DNA from: Wohlfahrtiimonas larvae_A | Lineage (GTDB): Bacteria > Pseudomonadota > Gammaproteobacteria > Cardiobacteriales > Wohlfahrtiimonadaceae | Reading direction: 5' to 3' | DNA length: 64,000 nucleotides | Assembly: GCA_040394195.1 (NCBI GenBank) | Contig: JBEBSR010000004.1 | Span: 1-64,000 of the forward strand | In this document: one piece after another, positions 36,385-43,709 of the stretch | How positions within the stretch are numbered: position 1 is the first letter of the stretch | How the letters are laid out: the number at the start of each line of letters is the position of its first letter | Translations under genes and position numbers: made by a program | Notes under the pieces: generated by a model | The model's input: the letters and a program-made list of their open reading frames with translations, nothing else | Told to the model about the DNA's origin: nothing | Databases searched by the model: none

Positions 36385-36953
36385 TGATGAAGCATAAAAA
36401 TACAATTAGGATCATTTCTGGTGACTATCGTACGCGTTTATTAGAAGTTGTGGATCGAGATGGGTTGCGCCCAACAGGTAATCGCATGCGTGAAACTTTA
36501 TTTAATTGGTTGCAACCATTTTTATATGGTTCTCATTGTTTGGATCTGTTTGCAGGTAGTGGTGCATTGGGGTTGGAAGCATTATCTCGTGGTGCTAAAT
36601 CTACTATTTTTGTTGAAAAAGATCGCGCTGCCTTTCAAGTCTTGCGAACAAATGTTGAGAGTATCTGTAAAGAGAAAGACCGTTTTCAATTAATGAACAA
36701 TGATGCGATTCAGTTTTTGGCAAAGAATACAGAAGAGTTTTCTTTAATCTTTTTAGATCCGCCATTTGGTGTGCCTGAATTATTAACTCAATCTATTGAT
36801 TTGATTAATTCTATACCTATTTATCAGAATGTTAAATACTTAGTAATTGAGCGTTCTATTCAAATGCCAGCCATTCAATTGGATGGCTATGTGATTCATC
36901 GAGAGTTGAAAACGAAAGAATCAAACTTGTCTTTATTTGTTAGAGTGCCTTAA
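36384..36953 (+). CDS. rsmD: 16S rRNA (guanine(966)-N(2))-methyltransferase
   Basis: Class I SAM methyltransferase of 189 residues acting on G966 of 16S rRNA. The N-terminal IRIISGDYRTRLL, the RPTGNRMRETLFNWL block, motif I LDLFAGSGALGLEALSRGA and the catalytic motif IV DPPFG are all typical of RsmD. The start overlaps the plsC stop by 1 nt. The last 21 nt overlap the end of the convergent bioY gene. Confidence 0.95.
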   Translation: MMKHKNTIRIISGDYRTRLLEVVDRDGLRPTGNRMRETLFNWLQPFLYGSHCLDLFAGSGALGLEALSRGAKSTIFVEKDRAAFQVLRTNVESICKEKDRFQLMNNDAIQFLAKNTEEFSLIFLDPPFGVPELLTQSIDLINSIPIYQNVKYLVIERSIQMPAIQLDGYVIHRELKTKESNLSLFVRVP

Positions 36954-37472
36954 ATATAGCGTTGTACTATAGCCAATCACAGCGGAAAGCATAGATTTGA
37001 TGATTCCTGGAGTAATGAAGGGGATCATCGCAATATTGATAACTTTCATTATAGGTAAGTCTTTGCTTATATATAGCCAAGTGCAGCCAAAAACTAATGT
37101 GATAAATGTTGCCAATAAATTGGCTGCAATAAATGTGATGAATTTCTTGGAGAGATTCAGGCATGATTGCACAGTGATTACATAGAATATAAACCCAACT
37201 AGAAAGCCACCTGTTGCGCCTAAAATTGCATCTATACCACTTTTTTGATTGGCAAAAATAGGCAATCCTAGAGCACCTAATAATAAATAGCTTATAACAA
37301 CAATTAGCCCAATTCTGAGTGAAAAAATGGATGCAATAATTCCAATAGCAAGGGTTTGTCCTGTAATGGGAATCATGCCAATGGTTATAGAGAGTTGAGC
37401 AAATAGACTTAGAAATGCAATTAAAATGATTATTGATGGCACTGCTTTTAAGTAATTTTGTGAATTGCTCAT
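36933..37472 (-). CDS. bioY: Biotin transporter BioY
   Basis: S component of an ECF-type biotin transporter, 179 residues with six membrane helices. Typical features are IPITGQTLAI, the YLLLGALGLPIF segment and GATGGFLVGFI. No bioM or bioN (ATPase and T component) is adjacent, so it acts either alone or with a shared energising module. A BirA-type operator covers its upstream region. Its 3-prime end overlaps rsmD by 21 nt and no separate terminator is visible. Confidence 0.93.
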   Translation of the reverse strand: MSNSQNYLKAVPSIIILIAFLSLFAQLSITIGMIPITGQTLAIGIIASIFSLRIGLIVVISYLLLGALGLPIFANQKSGIDAILGATGGFLVGFIFYVITVQSCLNLSKKFITFIAANLLATFITLVFGCTWLYISKDLPIMKVINIAMIPFITPGIIKSMLSAVIGYSTTLYLRHSNK

Positions 37473-37476
37473 GATC

Positions 37477-37510
37477 TTGTAAACCTTACTTTTAAAATAA
37501 AAGTTTACTT
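37477..37510 (-). promoter_or_regulatory. BirA operator upstream of bioY
   Basis: TTGTAAACC at 37477-37485 is identical to the E. coli bio operator half-site. After exactly 16 nt comes AGTTTACTT (37502-37510), which keeps the GTTTAC core of the other half. The spacing matches the E. coli operator. It begins 5 nt upstream of the bioY start codon and would cover the promoter and ribosome site, so the biotinoyl-AMP-bound BirA repressor should shut off bioY when biotin is ample. Confidence 0.85.
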
Positions 37511-37566
37511 GAAATGATAGGCTCGCACAACATGCTTATTTGCTGGGGGTTGAGAATTGGATATTA

Positions 37567-38796
37567 TTAAATGTGTTTGAAGAATACTTTAGAGTTTCTC
37601 GTGTAATCGTATACAGCTAGCTTATTCTTAGGCAAATCGCTAATTTTAGCTTCCTTGAAACCATTACCCATAAACCAATGTGCAGTTTGAGTTGTGAGTA
37701 GAAAAATAGAATCAAATCCATCTTCCTGCGCTTTATGTTCTACAAATTGCATTAGCTGATTAGCCTTTTTACCTTTGCGGTAATCGGGATGCACAATAAG
37801 GGAAGCTAGCTCTGTTGTTTTTTCTTCAGGATAAGGATAATAAGCGACTGCGCCAATGAGTGAATTATCACGGAACATTAAATAGAAATTGTGAATGTCT
37901 TTTTCTAGATCTTGAATGCTACGTTTTTTCAGCGTGCCATCATCTTCTAGTGGTTGCATTAATGTTTTCAGTGCTTGAATGTCTGTTAATTCAGCAGGTT
38001 TGATTTCATCATAAGGCTCATTGGTAATCATCGAGCCAACGCCATCTCGTGTAAGGAGTTCTATGATTAATTCGCCTTCTGTGGCTTTATTTAATAAGTG
38101 AATACGATCTACGCCATGCTCGATGGCAGGAATGCTATTTTTAATTAATGCACGAGTATTATTGGGTAAATTATTATCTTGGCAAAGTAGTTTTGCCTGA
38201 GTTGCATTCATTTCTCGTGGCAAATTCTCATGTTCTGTGAGGATCATAAGTTTTTGACATTGCAAACTGCTTGCGATTTTTTCAGCCATTTCCAAACCAT
38301 CCATAATGAATGTTTCACCTGTTGGCGCAAAGCCAAAAGTTGGAATGATGAGGCAAGATGCGCTTTCTAAAATGTGATTGAGTAACTCTTTTTTAATGCT
38401 TCTTGCTTTGCCAAAGAAACCATAATCTGTACCATTGTGAATACCATAAGGCTTGGTTGTTACGGCGCTACTAGAAACGATTGCAGAGTTAATCTGGTAT
38501 TGATAAAACGCTTGATTGAGTAACACTTCAGTTTTTCGCTGAGTAACTTGTGTTTTAATCAGAAATTCTTCTAGTTTCTCTTCGGATTCTATGACAAAAG
38601 GCTGCCCAATCGCATGTGTTGGTGTAATCAGAATAATTTTGATATTGAGTGCACAAAGCAGGGCAATGTCTTTAGCGATGGTGCTTGATTGCTCTTGTGA
38701 GACTTGATCCAATAAAACAACAAAAGTACTGCCTGAATACGTATGGAAATATTGTCCTGCATCATGTAGTACTTTCAATATTGTTTGATTGAGCAT
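37567..38796 (-). CDS. argA: Amino-acid N-acetyltransferase (N-acetylglutamate synthase)
   Basis: First step of arginine synthesis. 409 residues: an N-terminal amino-acid-kinase-like domain (about 1-270) and a C-terminal GNAT domain (about 275-409, with VHPDYRKGKKANQLM as the acetyl-CoA loop). RDGVGSMIT matches the linker motif of bacterial ArgA. The N-terminal part is shorter than in E. coli (443 residues). The ATG at 38796 comes 1 nt after the stop of the upstream receiver gene; an ATG at 38811 inside that gene is also possible. No ArgR box is seen. Confidence 0.88.
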   Translation of the reverse strand: MLNQTILKVLHDAGQYFHTYSGSTFVVLLDQVSQEQSSTIAKDIALLCALNIKIILITPTHAIGQPFVIESEEKLEEFLIKTQVTQRKTEVLLNQAFYQYQINSAIVSSSAVTTKPYGIHNGTDYGFFGKARSIKKELLNHILESASCLIIPTFGFAPTGETFIMDGLEMAEKIASSLQCQKLMILTEHENLPREMNATQAKLLCQDNNLPNNTRALIKNSIPAIEHGVDRIHLLNKATEGELIIELLTRDGVGSMITNEPYDEIKPAELTDIQALKTLMQPLEDDGTLKKRSIQDLEKDIHNFYLMFRDNSLIGAVAYYPYPEEKTTELASLIVHPDYRKGKKANQLMQFVEHKAQEDGFDSIFLLTTQTAHWFMGNGFKEAKISDLPKNKLAVYDYTRNSKVFFKHI

Positions 38797-38797
38797 A

Positions 38798-39184
38798 TTA
38801 CATGAACTCATCCCAAAGTTTTTGGATGCGCTCAGGTAGTTGCATTGGATCGAAAGGCTTAGTTAAAACGCCCAATAATTTAGGTGGTTTAGCTTCTGAA
38901 TATGCGGCAAAGTTAGCATTAGCTGTTAAGAAAATTGCAGGTGTTGATGCATATTGTGGTTGTTTGTGTAGTTCAGACAAAACTTCTGGGCCGCTCATTC
39001 CAGGCATCATTACATCGATTAAGAAAAGTTGTGGGGCAAAGCCATCTACTTTTGCTAAGGCTTCAGCGCCAGAGTTACAGGCTAATACCTCAAAGCCTCC
39101 AACTTCTGAGAGGGAAAACTCAATGATGCTGAGGATATCTTGGTCATCATCAATGCATAAAATTTTAGTTAGTGCTGCTGCCAT
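38798..39184 (-). CDS. Single-domain response regulator
   Basis: Receiver domain of 128 residues without an output domain: acidic pocket IDDDQD (about 11-16), phosphoacceptor aspartate in LFLIDVMMPGMSG, switch residue in IFLTANA and lysine in VLTKPFDP. The start at 39184 has GGAG 7 nt upstream; an ATG at 39205 does not. It stops 1 nt before argA, so the two are probably translated together. No kinase is adjacent. Its link with arginine synthesis is unexplained. Confidence 0.85.
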   Translation of the reverse strand: MAAALTKILCIDDDQDILSIIEFSLSEVGGFEVLACNSGAEALAKVDGFAPQLFLIDVMMPGMSGPEVLSELHKQPQYASTPAIFLTANANFAAYSEAKPPKLLGVLTKPFDPMQLPERIQKLWDEFM

Positions 39185-39279
39185 CAGTGTTCTCCAATTC
39201 ATCAATATAGCGCATGTTTTCTTACTATATACTATATGATTAATAAAATAAATTTTGAGTTATGTATGATCAAACTACC

Positions 39280-39741
39280 TTATATTATTCTCGGGTCGTG
39301 GGCGAGAAAAAGATCAGACCAATAGATTGCTTCTCTAACTCTTGGTGTGACCAATTTCAATGCTTGCGCGCGTGTTGCCCATATCCAATCATTGTGTTCA
39401 GGATGTCCTAATTCAGGATTCACAGGTAATGATATTTCATTTCTTTGTGTTTCTGCCAAATGATAGCGTGCGATTTTCTTACCTTTAAAGTAAGCGGGCG
39501 TTTGATAAAAATCAAACCCCCAACGGAAGTTCAAATCTGTGATTGTTGTTTCTTCTTGGACTTCTCTTATTGTAGCTTCTATAGCGCTTTCACCAAGTTC
39601 AACTTGCCCTTTAGGAAAATCCCAAAAATTATAAGCTTTCAGTAATAAATACCGAAAGCTTTTATTTTCTAAACGCACAATGATCGCACCCGAAGAGAAG
39701 ATCTCAACATCATCACTCCAATGTTTATCTTCATATCGCAT
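39280..39741 (-). CDS. Nudix hydrolase, diadenosine-tetraphosphatase-like
   Basis: A 153-residue Nudix protein. The box reads GQVELGESAIEATIREVQEE (about residues 44-63), keeping the metal-binding REVQEE; the usual glycine two residues later is threonine. The WDFPKGQVE entry and WIWATRAQAL C-terminal region resemble Ap4A hydrolases of the MutT type. Start chosen at 39741, 19 nt after the hemE stop with GAGAG upstream; a longer start would lie inside hemE. Probably cotranscribed with hemE. Confidence 0.8.
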   Translation of the reverse strand: MRYEDKHWSDDVEIFSSGAIIVRLENKSFRYLLLKAYNFWDFPKGQVELGESAIEATIREVQEETTITDLNFRWGFDFYQTPAYFKGKKIARYHLAETQRNEISLPVNPELGHPEHNDWIWATRAQALKLVTPRVREAIYWSDLFLAHDPRII

Positions 39742-39760
39742 GGGCGCTCTCTTATTATTG

Positions 39761-40819
39761 TTAGTGGTAGGCTGGGCTAAGTTCACGGACTGCGTCCACC
39801 ATAGCTTTTACGTTTTCAGGATCGATACCAGGGAAAATACCATGACCCAAGTTGAAAATGTGACCACCACCTACGCCAAATTTATCTAATACTTTCTTAA
39901 CTTCAGCGCGAACAACTTCAGGATTACTTAATAATACAGCTGGATCCATATTGCCTTGTAATACAACTTTGTTGCCAATCAATGCACGAGCATGATCAAG
40001 ATCTGTCATCCAGTCTAATCCAACAGCATTTGCACCAACGTTTGCTTGTTCGGATAACCACGCTCCGCCATTTTTTGTAAAAATGATGGATGGAATTTCT
40101 TGGTTTTTATAAGTTTTGATTAAACCATTGAGGATTTTTTGTGTGTAACGTAAAGAGAATTCTTTGTAGCACTCTTTACTTAACAATCCGCCCCACGTAT
40201 CGAAAATTTGTACAGCGGCAACGCCATTCACGATCTGTGCGTTCAAGTAGTCAATCACAACATCTGCTAATTGATCTAATAATGCGTGCAATAATGCTGG
40301 GTTTGAATACATTAAACCACGGATTTTTGTGTACTCTTTGCTTGTAGAACCTTCTAGCATATAAGTTGCTAAAGTCCATGGGCTACCAGAGAAACCAATC
40401 AATGGTACGCGATTGTCTAATTCTTTCACAATCATGCGTACAGCATCCATCACGTAACCTAATTCTTCTTCCATGCCAACTTTACGAAGATTTCTGATCT
40501 CTGCTTCAGTTGTTAATGGCTTTCTGAAGATTGGGCCTTTGCCTTCTTCAAATGTTAAGTCTAATCCCATTGCATCAGGAATCGTTAAGATGTCAGAGAA
40601 AAGAATTGCAGCATCAAAACCAAAGCGGTCGATTGGTTGTAATGTAACTTCTGTTGCTAATTCTGGTGACATGCAAAGATTCATAAAATTACCAGCTTTT
40701 GCACGTGTCGCACGATACTCTGGTAAATAACGACCTGCTTGTCGCATCATCCAACATGGAGTCTTATATGTTTGCTCTCGCAGAAGTGTTTTAATGAAAC
40801 AATCATTTTTATAACTCAT
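39761..40819 (-). CDS. hemE: Uroporphyrinogen decarboxylase
   Basis: Fourth-stage heme enzyme that decarboxylates uroporphyrinogen III to coproporphyrinogen III. 352 residues from this start, a TIM barrel. The signatures are WMMRQAGRYLPEYR near the N-terminus (arginines hold the substrate) and the IGFSGSPWTLATYMLEG block. AAGGA lies 9 nt before the ATG at 40819 but only 1 nt before an ATG at 40828, so 40819 is chosen. A Nudix gene follows. Confidence 0.97.
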   Translation of the reverse strand: MSYKNDCFIKTLLREQTYKTPCWMMRQAGRYLPEYRATRAKAGNFMNLCMSPELATEVTLQPIDRFGFDAAILFSDILTIPDAMGLDLTFEEGKGPIFRKPLTTEAEIRNLRKVGMEEELGYVMDAVRMIVKELDNRVPLIGFSGSPWTLATYMLEGSTSKEYTKIRGLMYSNPALLHALLDQLADVVIDYLNAQIVNGVAAVQIFDTWGGLLSKECYKEFSLRYTQKILNGLIKTYKNQEIPSIIFTKNGGAWLSEQANVGANAVGLDWMTDLDHARALIGNKVVLQGNMDPAVLLSNPEVVRAEVKKVLDKFGVGGGHIFNLGHGIFPGIDPENVKAMVDAVRELSPAYH

Positions 40820-40921
40820 TACGCTCATTCCTTAAAAATTAACTGGTGTAGTCTAACATGAAAAGACGGAATCTTGTAGTTGATACATCGCTATTAAATG
40901 CAGCTTAATATTTGAAAGAAA

Positions 40922-40950
40922 TTGAATTTTTTATATCAATATGGTATAAA
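40922..40950 (+). promoter_or_regulatory. Sigma-70-type promoter of rpsB-tsf
   Basis: TTGAAT (40922-40927) and TATAAA (40945-40950) are separated by exactly 17 nt. Transcription would start near 40957, and GCCGTGC follows the -10 box, a GC-rich discriminator like those of stringently controlled ribosomal promoters. Confidence 0.75.
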
Positions 40951-40956
40951 GCCGTG

Positions 40957-40994
40957 CTTAGTTTTGGTTTCTTAATTTAAAGAACATAACTAAG
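40957..40994 (+). promoter_or_regulatory. Hairpin at the start of the rpsB leader
   Basis: A nested hairpin: CTTAGTT (40957-40963) pairs with AACTAAG (40988-40994), and inside it TTCTT (40969-40973) pairs with AAGAA (40980-40984). It begins at the predicted transcript start, in a leader of about 140 nt. E. coli rpsB is autoregulated by S2 through its leader, so this may be the equivalent. Confidence 0.45.
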
Positions 40995-41098
40995 AATTTA
41001 ATAAACGACTCACAAGCTGAACTGTTTAAGTGTTGGGTGCTGATAAAGTCCGCTTAAATATGCTTGGAGGCTCAACCCTAAATTTTAAAGGATAAAAT

Positions 41099-41848
41099 AT
41101 GTCAAACGTTACTATGCGCGATATGCTAGAAGCTGGTGTTCACTTCGGCCACCAAACACGTTACTGGAATCCACAGATGAAAAACTACATCTTTGGTGAC
41201 CGTCAAAAAATTCATATCATCAACTTAGAAAAAACAGTTCCATTATTTGAAGATGCAATGAACGTAATTTCAAGCATTGCTGCAAAAAATGGCCGTATTC
41301 TTTTTGTTGGTACAAAACGTGCAGCACAAGAAGCTATCGCAGCTGAAGCAACGCGTGCAGGACAGCCATACGTTGATCACCGTTGGTTAGGTGGTATGTT
41401 GACTAACTTCAAAACAGTGAAGAACTCTATTAAGCGTTTACGTGAAATCGAAGCAATGAAAGCAGATGGTTCAATTGAGCGTTTCAATAAGAAAGAAGGC
41501 ATCATGCTTGCTCGTGAATTAGATAAATTAGATCGTAGCTTGGGTGGTATCAAAGATATGCCTTCTATTCCTGATGCATTGTTTGTAATCGATGTTGGTT
41601 ACGAAAAAAATGCAGTTGCTGAAGCTCGTAAAATGGGTATTCCTGTAATCGGTATCGTAGATACAAACAGCTCACCAGAAGGTATTGATTATATTATCCC
41701 TGGTAACGATGATGCGATTCGTGCGATTCAGTTGTACACAAAAGCAGCAGCAGACGCTGTAATCACAGGCCGTGGTTCTAACGCTAAATTAGCTGCTGCA
41801 GTTATCGAGAAAGATGGCTACGTAGAAGCTGAAGCTACAGAAGCATAA
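41099..41848 (+). CDS. rpsB: 30S ribosomal protein S2
   Basis: 249 residues, the usual size. The N-terminal MRDMLEAGVHFGHQTRYWNP and the RWLGGMLTNFKT and PIIGIVDTNSSPEGIDY-type segments (here PVIGIVDTNSSP) are diagnostic. AAAGGA lies before the ATG. First gene of rpsB-tsf, with an own promoter at 40922-40950 and a structured leader. A hairpin between rpsB and tsf may set the ratio of the two products. Confidence 0.98.
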   Translation: MSNVTMRDMLEAGVHFGHQTRYWNPQMKNYIFGDRQKIHIINLEKTVPLFEDAMNVISSIAAKNGRILFVGTKRAAQEAIAAEATRAGQPYVDHRWLGGMLTNFKTVKNSIKRLREIEAMKADGSIERFNKKEGIMLARELDKLDRSLGGIKDMPSIPDALFVIDVGYEKNAVAEARKMGIPVIGIVDTNSSPEGIDYIIPGNDDAIRAIQLYTKAAADAVITGRGSNAKLAAAVIEKDGYVEAEATEA

Positions 41849-41887
41849 TCAATCTATATAGATTGTTTTCAAGCATTAAGTAAGAGT

Positions 41888-41914
41888 CGCCCGTTTCTTG
41901 GGCGCTTTTATTTT
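41888..41914 (+). terminator. Partial terminator between rpsB and tsf
   Basis: Five-bp GC stem CGCCC / GGGCG with a 7-nt loop, a C, then TTTTATTTT. The short stem suggests partial read-through into tsf, as in the E. coli operon. Confidence 0.6.
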
Positions 41915-41945
41915 AGAGATATTCATTAATTAATGAGGTTTTAAA

Positions 41946-42821
41946 ATGTCAAATATTACTGCTGCAATGGTTAAAGAACTCCGTGAACGTACTGGTTCAG
42001 CGATGATGGATTGTAAAAAAGCATTGACTGAAACTAACGGTGATATGGAAGCGGCTATCGATTTGATGCGTAAAAATGGTTTGGCAAAAGCTGACAAAAA
42101 ATCTGATCGTGCTGCGGCAGAAGGTTTATTGTTAGTTCGTCAAAACGCTTCAAAAGCTTTGATCTTAGAAGTTAACTGTGAAACAGACTTCGTAACTAAG
42201 AACGAAGATTTCTTGAAATTTGCTAACGATGCTGCTGATATCGCATTGAACAGTGATGTAACAACAGTTGAAGAATTAGGTGCGCAAGCATTGAACGGTT
42301 CTACAGTTGATGAAGTTCGTAAAGGTTTGATCGCTAAAATTGGCGAAAACATGAATGTACGTCGCTTAACAGTATTGAACGCAACTGGTATTTTAGGTGG
42401 TTATGTTCACGGTGGCCGTATTGCTGCAATCGTTGAAGTTGAAGGTGGCGACGAAGATTTAGCAAAAGACGTAGCAATGCATGTTGCTGCTGCTAATCCA
42501 GTTTGTATCGATGCTTCTGAAGTTCCTGCTGAATTGTTGGATCGTGAGCGCGATATCTACTCAGCACAAGCTGCTGAATCAGGTAAGCCAGCTGACATCG
42601 TTGAAAAAATGGTTGAAGGTCGTATCCGTAAGTACTTAGAAGAAGTTACTTTGGAAGGTCAAGCATTCATCAAAGATCCAGACATGAGCGTTGGTAAATT
42701 GTTGAAATCTAAATCAGCTAAAGTTAAAGCGTTTGTACGTTTTGAATTAGGTGAAGGCGTAGAAATCACAACAATCGACTTCGCTACAGAAGTTATGGCT
42801 CAAGCAGGTTTGAGCAAGTAA
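41946..42821 (+). CDS. tsf: Elongation factor Ts
   Basis: Nucleotide-exchange factor for EF-Tu, 291 residues. N-terminal UBA-like domain with LRERTGSAMMDCKKALTE, the MRKNGLAKADKKSDRAAAEG block and the core-domain CETDFVTKN motif. The C-terminal module with LEEVTLEGQAFIKDP is complete. It follows rpsB after 97 nt with a partial terminator between, and a strong terminator follows it. Confidence 0.98.
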   Translation: MSNITAAMVKELRERTGSAMMDCKKALTETNGDMEAAIDLMRKNGLAKADKKSDRAAAEGLLLVRQNASKALILEVNCETDFVTKNEDFLKFANDAADIALNSDVTTVEELGAQALNGSTVDEVRKGLIAKIGENMNVRRLTVLNATGILGGYVHGGRIAAIVEVEGGDEDLAKDVAMHVAAANPVCIDASEVPAELLDRERDIYSAQAAESGKPADIVEKMVEGRIRKYLEEVTLEGQAFIKDPDMSVGKLLKSKSAKVKAFVRFELGEGVEITTIDFATEVMAQAGLSK

Positions 42822-42852
42822 TTTAAACTTAAGTTTAAATTAGCGAACAAAG

Positions 42853-42879
42853 AGCGTCTGATCATTCAGGCGCTTTTTT
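42853..42879 (+). terminator. Intrinsic terminator after tsf
   Basis: Eight-bp stem AGCGTCTG / CAGGCGCT (one G-T pair), loop ATCATT, then six T residues. Confidence 0.9.
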
Positions 42880-42910
42880 ATTATCTAAAATTTTTACTAG
42901 AGTTATTTGG

Positions 42911-43594
42911 TTAATAGTAATCTATAGATCTAGTAATATTTACAATGTTTCTTTCATTGGCATCTTCTTTTGTGTGGATTAGTTTTTGTTTAGTCCAACT
43001 ATTGTGATCATCATGTTCTAATTCAATAATATATGTGGTATTTGGTTTAAGTGTGAGATTGTTTAATTCTGCTTCAGAATTTATATAAAGAATATCAATA
43101 TCCCATTTTATTTCCTTAAGATTTAATTCTTTATCTTCAAGTATTGTTGTGTTGCTAGATATAGGTTGGAGTTTATCGTTAAATGTATGGATAGTTCTTG
43201 TATAGCCATTATCATAAATAAACTGATGGTTATTAATCCATTCTTCTGTATCTATCATGCTAGCTAGATGTTTATTAGATTGTAATTTAGAGAGGGCAGT
43301 ATTTTCATCTTTGCCAATACCGCTTATAGATGTTCGACGATTATTAACATAGTCTGAGTAATTAATGATCATTACTTTGTTGTCAGGTACCGCAATAATT
43401 TCGGTGTTGAGAAAGCCAAGTTCATTATAGTTTGATTTATGTTGTGATATATTGTCGCCACTTTGTATGGTTAATACTGCACTTTTAGCAGGTGCTTTAA
43501 TGTCATTGAGTGCCCAATCTGTAGGCAGAATGATTTCTTGCGCAGTGGTATAGCTAGTTAGCAGTGCTATTAGTATGATAATTATTTTTTTCAT
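42911..43594 (-). CDS. Secreted protein of unknown function
   Basis: A 227-residue protein with a clear Sec signal peptide (KK, then a hydrophobic core at about 4-16; likely cut after TTA near residue 18). The mature part is rich in Asn, Ile, Lys and Asp, without cysteines, repeats or any fold I recognise, and it has several predicted beta-strands. Its DNA is AT-richer than the neighbours. It stands alone between the tsf terminator and the proS terminator, so it has its own promoter. Probably periplasmic or released; function unknown. Confidence 0.75.
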   Translation of the reverse strand: MKKIIIILIALLTSYTTAQEIILPTDWALNDIKAPAKSAVLTIQSGDNISQHKSNYNELGFLNTEIIAVPDNKVMIINYSDYVNNRRTSISGIGKDENTALSKLQSNKHLASMIDTEEWINNHQFIYDNGYTRTIHTFNDKLQPISSNTTILEDKELNLKEIKWDIDILYINSEAELNNLTLKPNTTYIIELEHDDHNSWTKQKLIHTKEDANERNIVNITRSIDYY

Positions 43595-43644
43595 AGTAAT
43601 TATTTAGCCTGTTTAAAAAACCAGAATATCACATGTGATCCGAT

Positions 43645-43673
43645 ATAAAAAATCCTGCCGAGCAGGGCAGGAT
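43645..43673 (-). terminator. Intrinsic terminator after proS
   Basis: Eight-bp stem ATCCTGCC / GGCAGGAT (43652-43659 with 43666-43673). On the minus strand it runs into six T residues. Confidence 0.9.
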
Positions 43674-43709
43674 GATTTAGGCTAATTGTTAAGAATTAAT
43701 CTGTGAGGA

